Part shown: in pieces, positions 16,863 to 24,890 of the stretch
Layout of the letters: each line of letters starts with the position of its first letter
Position numbering within the stretch: position 1 is the first letter of the stretch
Origin: Bacteroidota bacterium
GTDB lineage: Bacteria; Bacteroidota; Bacteroidia; Bacteroidales; TTA-H9
Length of the DNA: 36,386 bases
NCBI GenBank assembly: GCA_003250395.1
Contig: QKGM01000024.1
Location: 1 to 36,386 of the forward strand
Direction of reading: 5' to 3'
The notes under the pieces: generated by a model
Database searches by the model: none
What the model was told of the DNA's origin: nothing
The model's input: only the letters and a program-made list of their open reading frames with translations
Translations under genes and position numbers: made by a program

Positions 16863-17969
16863 TTAAATATCAAAGGTATAGGATAACCCTGCACCCACAA
16901 AATCAGCACGGGCAAAATGTGTTTTCAACAAAATTCTGGCTTCCAGTCCTCGTACTAACTTATAAGAAAGCGACAGGATATCATAGAAAGGACCATCAGA
17001 GTCTTCAAGCTGATGTAAATAATATCCAAATCTGAAGGAAAGGCCCAGAGGACCGTAACTTTGACAAAATCCCACGCTAAGACCGGTTTTAATTACTTCA
17101 TTTTTACTGCTGATAAAAACACCCTTCCATTTAAGATAATCAATATCAGAATCACTGTATGAGACGTCAAAAGCCATCATCGTAGAAAAGCCACTTGAAA
17201 ACCGGTAGCCGGCATATGGAGCAGCAAGCATTGTAAAATAATCGGGGCCATTAACCGGAAATATCTGCTTCTTTCCACCTACTACCTGAAATCCAATAAA
17301 AAAATGGTTGACAATACTATCATTATTTCCCATTCTCCGATTCCCCCTTTTTTTCACTATGTTAAATGATACACCGGAATAAACCATCGGGAGATTTATT
17401 CCATAATTTGGTTGTTTTGTAGATCCGTTGGAGAAATGTATAAAACTAAGCCCTGTACTCCAAACCCAGCGATCATCTGGTTTATAGTTTAATCCGCTAT
17501 TTATCAGAATTGCTGCATTCAGATGTGATCCGATGGCTGTATTCTGAAAATTATTCTCAAGGTCAAACGGATTGGTCACCCAACCAAGCCCTAATCCCAA
17601 TCTAAGGGAAAGGCTAAATGAATTCTTATAATAAGCTTGTTCTAACCAGGGAACAAATGCATGAACATCTCCAAGAATTCTGGTTTCACTTAGAGAGGAA
17701 AAAAGATAGCTTGCACCTGATTTCAAATGAAAGCCACTACCTATTTCGGAAAATTCACTATTTAAACAGACAGATATTTCATAAAGCGAAACATGATTAC
17801 GGGTAAATCGCTCCATAGATTTGTGATGAGGTAAAATAAATCCATAGGAATATTTCATGGACAACCAAACCGGCTTTCTATAAGTCGTATCGTAATTATT
17901 TGCACAAACACTTCTGCCCATCAGAAGAATAAGCAAAAACAACAGGCAGATGAAAATATTCTTATTCAC
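16863..17969 (-). CDS. acyloxyacyl hydrolase (PagL-like) outer membrane protein
   Basis: A 368-aa predicted outer-membrane barrel with a signal peptide (cleavage near VCANN, residue 22-25). The central motif FIHFSNGSTKQPNYGINLP (about 177-194) matches the PagL lipid A 3-O-deacylase family; His178 and Ser180 align with the catalytic His and Ser. The catalytic glutamate of PagL, 14 residues after the His, is here Asn192. It is about twice the length of Pseudomonas PagL: extra strands precede the motif, and a long C-terminal part follows (GFQVVGGKKQIFPVNGPDYFT onward). Lipid A deacylation is therefore uncertain. It heads a minus-strand run with the GIN lipoprotein and murB, and it diverges from a hybrid histidine kinase. 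Confidence 0.72.
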   Translation of the reverse strand: MNKNIFICLLFLLILLMGRSVCANNYDTTYRKPVWLSMKYSYGFILPHHKSMERFTRNHVSLYEISVCLNSEFSEIGSGFHLKSGASYLFSSLSETRILGDVHAFVPWLEQAYYKNSFSLSLRLGLGLGWVTNPFDLENNFQNTAIGSHLNAAILINSGLNYKPDDRWVWSTGLSFIHFSNGSTKQPNYGINLPMVYSGVSFNIVKKRGNRRMGNNDSIVNHFFIGFQVVGGKKQIFPVNGPDYFTMLAAPYAGYRFSSGFSTMMAFDVSYSDSDIDYLKWKGVFISSKNEVIKTGLSVGFCQSYGPLGLSFRFGYYLHQLEDSDGPFYDILSLSYKLVRGLEARILLKTHFARADFVGAGLSYTFDI

Positions 17970-17995
17970 AGTTACACCAATAGATTAGTGAGCTA

Positions 17996-18003
17996 CAAAG
18001 TTA
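17996..18003 (-). promoter_or_regulatory. putative -7 promoter box of PagL-like gene
   Basis: The minus strand reads TAACTTTG, matching TAnnTTTG, 26 bases before the PagL-like start codon. An identical octamer serves the divergent kinase gene 47 bases away. Confidence 0.5.
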
Positions 18004-18050
18004 CTGTTTTGATCGAAGTTGCCACTGTATTCAATTACTACATTTTTCTA

Positions 18051-18058
18051 TAACTTTG
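18051..18058 (+). promoter_or_regulatory. putative -7 promoter box of hybrid kinase gene
   Basis: TAACTTTG fits TAnnTTTG. It lies inside the open frame that begins at 18019, so the longer start is unlikely. A start near 18082 would leave a leader of roughly 20 bases. No -33 partner was visible. Confidence 0.5.
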
Positions 18059-18081
18059 CAATCAATTCATTACAGTTGAAG

Positions 18082-21000
18082 TTGAAAAAATTATTTGTCA
18101 TCCTTTTCTTTCAGGCAACAGTCATAGGAGGATTACAGTCTTTCGCTGCAGCCCTGTCAACATCTGGCGGAGCGCCTGACATCAAACCAGACAACAATTG
18201 CAAATTACAGGAGAAACTTATTCGGAGTTATAGTTCTCCTGATTTAATTATCTCAATAGCACTTTCCGACTCGAACCCTCCTCAGACTGAATCTGAGCAG
18301 ATGGAATATTTCTTATGTAAAAATCTTTTACTTGGAAGGGCATATAGGGTAAAGGACCAACCATATAAGAGCTCGGGTTATATGGTTTCAGCATTACATA
18401 TCGCTATCTCAAATAATAAACATGATATCAGCAATTTAATCCTGGCTGAAATTGCATTAACTTATATCGACAATCATCAGTATGATGAAGGTGATCAAAT
18501 TCTGACTTTTATTTCGAAATCGAACCCCGATAAAAACGACAGCCTGCTGATGTGTTTGGTTTCTCTTTCAAAAGGTTATATCTCAGAGAGTCAGGATAAG
18601 GAAGGGTTAGCTATCGGACATTTCACTTCTGCCCAACTCTTTTCTACATCTTTATGGCAATTTAACATCCGCAGTCAACTGGCACAATGCAATATATTGG
18701 CCCGGCATAATCCCGGTACTGCGGAAGAATTGATCGAAAACATTTTAAAAACCACGGATGGAAAAGATGGTGTAAGTTTTGTCGTATCAAATTCTCTCCT
18801 GTCGCTTGCAAACCAATACTACAAGGCAGGAGAAACAGACATGGCTTTGCAATGGTTTCGGTATGTAAGATCAATTTCAAAATTTGATTCTGATACTGCT
18901 GCTTTTCTATCTGCGGGAATCTCCATTGCCTCAATATATGCTTCTCAAAAGAATCCTGACTCTGCATTCAATATTCTTGCCTCACAGGAAAACTGGCTGA
19001 CTCATTATACTGGGGTGCGCACCAGTCTGATAATAGCCCAGAAAACCATTAAGCTCATGCTTGAATATGGCCAGGATCAACAGACACTGGATCTTGTCGA
19101 AAACTATTTTTCAAGAGGATTTTTGAACAGAATAGCATTAAGAGAATTACTACCACAACCTGTAGTGCTGTTTACTGTTTCTCAAAACCAAAACAAAACT
19201 ATTCAGTTAACTCCTTATTCCTTAATCGGATATCTTGTTGGCTCCCTTTTAGCCGGAATTGTTATTGGAACAGTTATATCAAAAAATCAAAAAAAAAGAA
19301 ATGAAATTCTTTTTGTCCGGAATGACTTCAATCCAATTCACGAAACCTACGTTAGTGAAGCAGCATCAATTATCGTAAGTCACTTTCCCATAAAGAGTTC
19401 AATTGCTCTCTTTAATTCAGAAACAAGAATTCTAATTGACAACCCACCGCTTAAAATTGGATACAAAACAGGCCTTACCTCAAATAAAAACGATATAGAA
19501 TTCATTATTTCCAGCGATCAGCATTCTGTCTCTACCATACTTATCACAATAAAAACAAATGACGAATTTCAATGCGACTTATCGCAGTCTACTCAAATCG
19601 AAGAACATCAGGCAGATGATAATAACCCACAGGTAAATAGTAATGAAACTCATTTTTTCAAGGAGATTCTCAACACTAACCCTAACCCGGTATTTATCAA
19701 AGATATTAACCACAAACTGGTTTTAGTAAATAATGCTTTCTGTAAACTTACCGGGAAAGAAAAAGCAGATTTGATTGGTAAAACTGACCATGATATTTTT
19801 GAAGCAGAACAGGCAAAATTACATATTGCCAGCGACAGAATAGTCATCAATGAGCAGAAGCATATATATGAAGCTGATCACAGTAATCCCGATAAATCTA
19901 TACCCAACCGGTTCCTCATCAACAAATCATTATTTACCGACGAACATTCCGGTAAAAAATACATTGTTGGTTTGATGCACGACATAAGTTATCATGAAAA
20001 AATTGAACAGGAACTGATCAAAGCCAAAGAAATTGCTGAGGAAGCAACTAAAAGCAAATCAGCATTTCTTGCCAACATGAGTCATGAGATCAGGACACCT
20101 ATGAATGCCATAATTGGAATGTCAGAATTATTAGAAGAAACAACAATCAATAGTGAACAAACAGAGTTTATTCAGGTAATCAGCAGTGCGGGTAGAAAAC
20201 TTCTTGATTTAATAAACGATATTCTAGATCTTTCAAAAATTGAAGCCGGGCAGATTAAGCTAAATAACGTTCCATTTGTGCTTACTGACTTTTTATTTGA
20301 GATAGAAAAACTCTTCTCTTATGCTTTCAAAGAGAAAGGATTAACCTTTAATTGTAAGGTTGCAGACAACGTACCTGAATTAATAAACTGTGATGAATTA
20401 AGATTACGTCAAATAATCATTAACCTGATTAACAACTCCTTAAAATTTACCAATGAAGGAGGTATTGTTCTTTCAATTGAAGTAATTGACAATAAACTGG
20501 GTGTTAGCGTCCAGGATTCAGGCATTGGAATTAATGCAGAAGATCTGCCAAGATTGTTTCAACCATTCCTGCAGGTTGGCAATTCATCAATGCAAAAAAA
20601 AGGGACAGGGCTTGGGCTGGCTATCTCAAAAGAGCTTGTCGGTATCATGAACGGGACTATTCAGGCTACCAGTAAACCAGGAGAAGGAAGTACCTTCCGG
20701 TTTATCATTCCATTAACAGAAACTGATACAGATCCACAATCTGAGCAAGATCCTTCCAGGGAAAAAGGCCTTTCAAATGTAAAACGAACACGCATACTTG
20801 TTGTAGAAGATAATCCAACCAACCAGCAACTGGCAATTGTCCATCTGAAGAAAATTGATTGCGAATTTGAGATTGCAGCGAATGGCAAAATCGCTCTGGA
20901 GAAATTCCGGATTAAACCTTTTGACGTGATCTTAATGGATATTCAAATGCCTATAATGGATGGAGTTACTGCCGCAAGGGCAATCAGAACATACGAAGAG

Positions 21001-21138
21001 GAATCGGGAACAGGAAGGAAATCAAGAATTATTGCAGTGACTGCTTTCTCAGCTCAGGATGAACTCACATCAGACTTCGACGGATACCTGCAGAAACCTT
21101 ATAAAGCAACTGATATTCTTCCTTATCTTCTCTACTAA
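18082..21138 (+). CDS. TPR-containing hybrid sensor histidine kinase/response regulator
   Basis: A 1018-aa membrane-bound hybrid kinase. The start is TTG AAA AAA, giving the signal-anchor MKKLFVILFF. A periplasmic TPR-like helical region (about 60-340) is followed by one membrane helix (about 380-399, LIGYLVGSLLAGIVIGTVI), a cytosolic linker and a PAS domain (about 525-640, FFKEILNTNPNPVFIKDINHK). HisKA carries the phosphoacceptor His668 in NMSHEIRTPMNAIIG. The HATPase has N box INLINNSLKFT, QDSGIGI and GTGLGLAISKEL. A C-terminal receiver has Asp953 in LMDIQMPIMDG and Lys1005 in LQKPYK. It has no DNA-binding output and no response-regulator gene beside it, so it must signal through another partner. 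TTG 18076 is an alternative start. Confidence 0.88.
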   Translation: MKKLFVILFFQATVIGGLQSFAAALSTSGGAPDIKPDNNCKLQEKLIRSYSSPDLIISIALSDSNPPQTESEQMEYFLCKNLLLGRAYRVKDQPYKSSGYMVSALHIAISNNKHDISNLILAEIALTYIDNHQYDEGDQILTFISKSNPDKNDSLLMCLVSLSKGYISESQDKEGLAIGHFTSAQLFSTSLWQFNIRSQLAQCNILARHNPGTAEELIENILKTTDGKDGVSFVVSNSLLSLANQYYKAGETDMALQWFRYVRSISKFDSDTAAFLSAGISIASIYASQKNPDSAFNILASQENWLTHYTGVRTSLIIAQKTIKLMLEYGQDQQTLDLVENYFSRGFLNRIALRELLPQPVVLFTVSQNQNKTIQLTPYSLIGYLVGSLLAGIVIGTVISKNQKKRNEILFVRNDFNPIHETYVSEAASIIVSHFPIKSSIALFNSETRILIDNPPLKIGYKTGLTSNKNDIEFIISSDQHSVSTILITIKTNDEFQCDLSQSTQIEEHQADDNNPQVNSNETHFFKEILNTNPNPVFIKDINHKLVLVNNAFCKLTGKEKADLIGKTDHDIFEAEQAKLHIASDRIVINEQKHIYEADHSNPDKSIPNRFLINKSLFTDEHSGKKYIVGLMHDISYHEKIEQELIKAKEIAEEATKSKSAFLANMSHEIRTPMNAIIGMSELLEETTINSEQTEFIQVISSAGRKLLDLINDILDLSKIEAGQIKLNNVPFVLTDFLFEIEKLFSYAFKEKGLTFNCKVADNVPELINCDELRLRQIIINLINNSLKFTNEGGIVLSIEVIDNKLGVSVQDSGIGINAEDLPRLFQPFLQVGNSSMQKKGTGLGLAISKELVGIMNGTIQATSKPGEGSTFRFIIPLTETDTDPQSEQDPSREKGLSNVKRTRILVVEDNPTNQQLAIVHLKKIDCEFEIAANGKIALEKFRIKPFDVILMDIQMPIMDGVTAARAIRTYEEESGTGRKSRIIAVTAFSAQDELTSDFDGYLQKPYKATDILPYLLY

Positions 21139-21167
21139 TCTTAAATAACTACGAAAACTAAATTAAA

Positions 21168-21947
21168 ATGTCTTATAAACAAGAAACAGATGCCTTTGCA
21201 CGCCTGCTTGGCATAATGGACGAACTTCGCGCCAAATGCCCATGGGATAAAAGTCAGACTATTGAAAGCTTGCGGCACCTGACTATTGAAGAAACCTATG
21301 AGCTTTCAGATGCCATCATAGAGAACAACCCTAATGAAATAAGAGGGGAATTAGGTGATTTAATGTTGCATCTGGTATTTTATGCCAAGATAGGATCTGA
21401 AACAAACCAATTCAACATCACACAAATAATAGATGGAATATGTGAAAAGCTTATCATCAGACACCCTCACATATTTGGCAACGTCACTGTGAAAGATGCC
21501 AACGAAGTTAAAGACAACTGGGAACGAATTAAGATTGCCCGAGAAGGCAAAAAATCAGTACTTTCCGGAGTTCCTGAGAGTCTGCCGGCACTGATTAAAG
21601 CATACAGGATGCAGGAAAAAGCGGCTGGAGTGGGTTTTGATTGGGAGAACAAAGATCAGGTCTGGGGTAAAATTCTGGAGGAGATGGATGAATTAAAACA
21701 GGAACTTGCTTCAAACCTTGATGATAAAAAAATTGAATCTGAATTCGGAGACTTATTGTTTGCACTTGTAAATTATGCGCGGTTTATTAATGTAAACCCG
21801 GAAGATGCTCTCGAAAGAACCAATAAAAAGTTCAGAAAACGTCTAAACCACATCGAAAAAAGGGCCGGCGAATCAGGCAAACCTTTACACGAAATGACTC
21901 TAGCTGAAATGGACAGTTTCTGGAATGAAGCCAAAACAATGGAATAG
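21168..21947 (+). CDS. mazG: nucleoside triphosphate pyrophosphohydrolase
   Basis: Cytosolic all-alpha NTP pyrophosphohydrolase (house-cleaning, NTP to NMP and PPi). It has two MazG domains. The first (about 10-115) starts with LRAKCPWDKSQTIESLRHLTIEETYEL, giving the metal-binding EExxE-type acidic cluster at Glu41, Glu42 and Glu45 with Glu61 and Asp64. The second (about 140-235) has WENKDQVWGKILEEMDELKQEL and ESEFGDLLFALVNYARF. It ends with the usual KPLHEMTLAEMDSFWNEAK. At 259 aa it is the full E. coli-like two-domain form. It follows the hybrid kinase by 29 bases and may be transcribed with it. Confidence 0.93.
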   Translation: MSYKQETDAFARLLGIMDELRAKCPWDKSQTIESLRHLTIEETYELSDAIIENNPNEIRGELGDLMLHLVFYAKIGSETNQFNITQIIDGICEKLIIRHPHIFGNVTVKDANEVKDNWERIKIAREGKKSVLSGVPESLPALIKAYRMQEKAAGVGFDWENKDQVWGKILEEMDELKQELASNLDDKKIESEFGDLLFALVNYARFINVNPEDALERTNKKFRKRLNHIEKRAGESGKPLHEMTLAEMDSFWNEAKTME

Positions 21948-21983
21948 CCAGCCCGGCGGTTCTCTGTTCCTGCGAAAAACATC

Positions 21984-21991
21984 TATTTTTG
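21984..21991 (+). promoter_or_regulatory. putative -7 promoter box of nadB
   Basis: TATTTTTG fits TAnnTTTG and lies 22 bases before the nadB start codon. No -33 partner was found. Confidence 0.4.
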
Positions 21992-22013
21992 CGGGAGATT
22001 ATCACAAAACCTT

Positions 22014-23609
22014 ATGCGTCGAAAAACCGATTTCCTGGTGATTGGCTCAGGTATTGCCGGCCTCACCTTTGCGTTGAAAGTTGCCGATAAAGGCACCGTA
22101 ACAATTGTCACTAAAGGTAGTGCCGATGATACCGCTACCAGGTATGCACAGGGTGGCATTGCAGCTGTAATGTATACGCCTGATAATTATGAAAAACATA
22201 TCAGGGATACAATGGTAGCCGGAGACGAACTTAACAACCCGGAGATTGTTCGTATCACAATTACCGAATCAACAGAACGAATCAAAGAATTAATTAACTG
22301 GGGAACAAATTTTGATCGTACTGCTACCGGTAGATTCGACCTCGGAAAAGAAGGCGGCCATTCTGAATTCCGAGTACTTCATCACAAAGATCAAACCGGT
22401 CTGGAAATTGAAAGGGCCCTGCTCAGTAAAATTGCAAACAATCCAAATATCACATTTCTAGAACACTGTTTTGCTGTTGAACTGATCACCCAGCATCACC
22501 TTGGAAAACCTGTCTGCCGTCGATCTAATGACATCAACTGTCTTGGGGCATACATACTCGATACCAATACAGGCAGTATTGATACAATTCTTGCCCGGGT
22601 AACTATGCTGTCAACAGGAGGAGCTGGTAATGTGTATAGCAGCACTACCAACCCGCCTGTAGCTACAGGTGATGGTATTGCTATGGTATACAGGGCAAAA
22701 GGCAAAGTGGAAAACATGGAATTTATTCAGTTTCATCCTACATCACTTTTCAACCCGAAAGAAAAGCCATCCTTCTTGATCACAGAAGCATTACGAGGAT
22801 TTGGAGCGATTTTGCGGAATCAGGTAGGAGAAGCTTTTATGGAAAAGTATGATGAACGGGGTTCGTTGGCTCCCAGGGATATCGTGGCACGTTCAATCGA
22901 TACTGAAATGAAACTTAGCGGGACTGAGCACCTTTACCTCGATTGCAGACATCTCGATAAAGAAGGTTTACTGAGTCACTTTCCAACAATCTATGCCAAA
23001 TGCCTGAGTATAGGAATCGACATTACCCGCGATATGATCCCGATCGTACCATCTGCCCATTATACCTGTGGGGGTATTAAGGTCGATGAATTTGCCCGGA
23101 CATCCATCCATTATTTATACGCTTCTGGAGAATGCGCCTCAACAGGATTGCATGGGGCTAATAGATTGGCCTCAAATTCTTTGCTTGAAGCACTCGTGTT
23201 TTCGCACCGCGCCTCTCTCGATGCAATTAAAATGATAGAAAACATTGATTACTGCGATGAAGTTCCTGACTGGAATGCAGAAGGAATGGTATTAAATGAA
23301 GAGATGGTTCTCATAACACATACCCTGAAGGAATTGCAGCTAATCATGAGTCATTATGTCGGGATCGTGCGTAGTAACCTACGGTTGAAGCGTGCCATCG
23401 ACCGACTCAGGATTCTTCATCGTGAAACTGAGGAACTATACAATAAATCTATCCTTACTCAAAACATCTGTGAGTTAAGAAATCTCATCAATACTGCCTA
23501 CCTGATTATTAAAGCTGCCACCGAACGGAAAGAAAGCCGTGGTTTACACTACTCTATAGACTACCCGCGTGTAAGCAATCTGGTAGATGATAAACACTAC
23601 GAGGATTAG
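22014..23609 (+). CDS. nadB: L-aspartate oxidase
   Basis: Cytosolic FAD enzyme that oxidises aspartate to iminoaspartate, the first step of de novo NAD synthesis via quinolinate. The FAD Rossmann motif is FLVIGSGIAGLTFAL (7-21), followed by ATRYAQGGIAAVMY. MEFIQFHPTSLFNP and LYASGECASTGLHGANRLASNSLLEALVFS are the conserved substrate and FAD segments shared with succinate dehydrogenase flavoproteins. Here they lie on a soluble protein with the NadB-type helical C-terminus. The length of 531 aa is normal. Its usual partners nadA and nadC are not in this window. A -7 box directly upstream suggests its own promoter. Confidence 0.95.
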   Translation: MRRKTDFLVIGSGIAGLTFALKVADKGTVTIVTKGSADDTATRYAQGGIAAVMYTPDNYEKHIRDTMVAGDELNNPEIVRITITESTERIKELINWGTNFDRTATGRFDLGKEGGHSEFRVLHHKDQTGLEIERALLSKIANNPNITFLEHCFAVELITQHHLGKPVCRRSNDINCLGAYILDTNTGSIDTILARVTMLSTGGAGNVYSSTTNPPVATGDGIAMVYRAKGKVENMEFIQFHPTSLFNPKEKPSFLITEALRGFGAILRNQVGEAFMEKYDERGSLAPRDIVARSIDTEMKLSGTEHLYLDCRHLDKEGLLSHFPTIYAKCLSIGIDITRDMIPIVPSAHYTCGGIKVDEFARTSIHYLYASGECASTGLHGANRLASNSLLEALVFSHRASLDAIKMIENIDYCDEVPDWNAEGMVLNEEMVLITHTLKELQLIMSHYVGIVRSNLRLKRAIDRLRILHRETEELYNKSILTQNICELRNLINTAYLIIKAATERKESRGLHYSIDYPRVSNLVDDKHYED

Positions 23610-23635
23610 TGTGTTATTTAATAAAATGATTAATT

Positions 23636-24175
23636 ATGGCACTTATAAAAGCTGTTAAAGGGATTTATCCTCAATTTGGCCGCGATGTTTTTCTTGCCGA
23701 TAACGCTACAATTACCGGCGACGTTGTGATGGGCGATAATTGCTCTGTCTGGTTTAATGCCGTGGTAAGGGGCGATGTCCATACCATCAGGATCGGTAAC
23801 AATGTAAATATACAGGATGGGGCTATTATTCACTGCACCTACCTCAAGTCTCCTACAACCATCGGAAACAATGTTTCAATTGCTCACGGTGCTATCGTAC
23901 ACGGGTGCACAATTGGCGACAACGTTCTGATTGGAATGGGTGCCATCATCATGGATGACGTTGTAGTAGAGAGCAATTCGATAATCGCTGCCGGAGCTGT
24001 TGTCTCCAAAGGTACCATTATTGAATCAGGAACAGTTTGGGCAGGAATTCCTGCGAAAAAAATCAAAAAAACGGATACCGCGCTGCTTGAAGGCGAAATT
24101 ATGCGTATAGCACAAAGTTATGGCACCTATGCTTCATGGTATGAAGAAAAAGGACCCTGGAAAGAAGTTAAATAA
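23636..24175 (+). CDS. gamma-class carbonic anhydrase family protein
   Basis: A 179-aa left-handed beta-helix protein built of hexapeptide repeats (ITGDVVMGDNCSVWF, IRIGNNVNIQDGAIIH, ITIGNNVS-type). It resembles YrdA/CaiE-like gamma carbonic anhydrases. Metal ligands are His66 in GAIIHCTY and His84 and His89 in IAHGAIVHGCTIG; the 5-residue spacing of the last two matches archaeal Cam. It lacks the acidic loop that carries the proton-shuttle glutamate of Cam, so activity cannot be assumed. It follows nadB by 26 bases on the same strand and may share its transcript, without an obvious pathway link. Confidence 0.88.
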   Translation: MALIKAVKGIYPQFGRDVFLADNATITGDVVMGDNCSVWFNAVVRGDVHTIRIGNNVNIQDGAIIHCTYLKSPTTIGNNVSIAHGAIVHGCTIGDNVLIGMGAIIMDDVVVESNSIIAAGAVVSKGTIIESGTVWAGIPAKKIKKTDTALLEGEIMRIAQSYGTYASWYEEKGPWKEVK

Positions 24176-24187
24176 CACAACGTCTCG

Positions 24188-24865
24188 TTACATCCTCCTT
24201 ATATCCCACTTTGTATTAACTGCTTTATATACAAACAATAAGGCAATTGCCACCAGTCCTGCTCCCGAAAGGAAAGACAATGAATATTCGTGAGTGTAGA
24301 GGCAAAAGATATAGAGTCCCAGGAAGAAAGATGAGGCAAGTAAACCAGTAACCAAGTCCACAATGATCGTATTACTCCTCAGGATTGCAAGGCCTGCAAA
24401 AAAGCCTGTTGGCACCGCCGTAATAACCATCGCAAGTGGATAACTATATATTAAAGCAAAATAAAAGCTCTGATCTGCATAAAATGAAGCAAAATGAATA
24501 CCGGTTATCAGGGCTACACCCAACGAGATGGCTGTAATATAAACAATGCCATCAGCAGGGTTACGAATAAGTTTCTTCGAATTGATTAAAATAATCATTA
24601 TAACGAAGACCGCTAATTGATGCGCAAAACCAATAACAACGAAGGCGTGAAATGCCGTTCGGCGTAAATTTTTCAGTTCAGCGTAACCCAACGAATCAAC
24701 AAGTACCTGAAATGCAACGACAAGAAATGAAATAACAACCCCGTAAATAAATGAACGTAAAAACGGGAACATGTTACCCTTAGGATAACGATAATGCAGG
24801 TATAAATAAAGTATTATAAATATGAAGAGTGGTAGTAAGCACTCATACAGCATTTCCCATAACAT
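24188..24865 (-). CDS. multi-spanning membrane protein, degenerate PrsW-like
   Basis: A 225-aa integral membrane protein with about seven hydrophobic helices. It has no signal peptide. Two segments resemble the PrsW intramembrane protease family. HAFVVIGFAHQLAVFVIM (73-90) occupies the place of the EE-x-x-K helix. ADGIVYITAISLGVALITGIHF (104-125) resembles the DGivYgaavGLGFAxxEN helix. The catalytic glutamates are absent: EE is His82-Gln83, the Glu of the second helix is Thr121, and the histidine expected in the third helix is not present around SYPLAMVITAVPTGFFAG. So the fold may be PrsW-like but an active protease is unlikely. It is a single gene, convergent with the carbonic anhydrase. The homology is inference. 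Confidence 0.55.
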   Translation of the reverse strand: MLWEMLYECLLPLFIFIILYLYLHYRYPKGNMFPFLRSFIYGVVISFLVVAFQVLVDSLGYAELKNLRRTAFHAFVVIGFAHQLAVFVIMIILINSKKLIRNPADGIVYITAISLGVALITGIHFASFYADQSFYFALIYSYPLAMVITAVPTGFFAGLAILRSNTIIVDLVTGLLASSFFLGLYIFCLYTHEYSLSFLSGAGLVAIALLFVYKAVNTKWDIRRM

Positions 24866-24882
24866 AATTGAAAGTTTTGTTA

Positions 24883-24890
24883 CAAAGATA
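24883..24890 (-). promoter_or_regulatory. putative -7 promoter box of PrsW-like gene
   Basis: The minus strand reads TATCTTTG, matching TAnnTTTG, 17 bases before the start codon, giving a very short leader. Confidence 0.45.

Noticed and set aside
16871..16878. minus-strand TACCTTTG before the GIN lipoprotein
   Set aside because: It is inside the final codons of the PagL-like gene, where a YTFDI ending explains the bases; the two genes are 15 bases apart and probably co-transcribed.
18019..18081. longer kinase start at TTG 18019
   Set aside because: It overlaps the promoter box at 18051-18058 and would put a hydrophobic signal anchor inside the protein.
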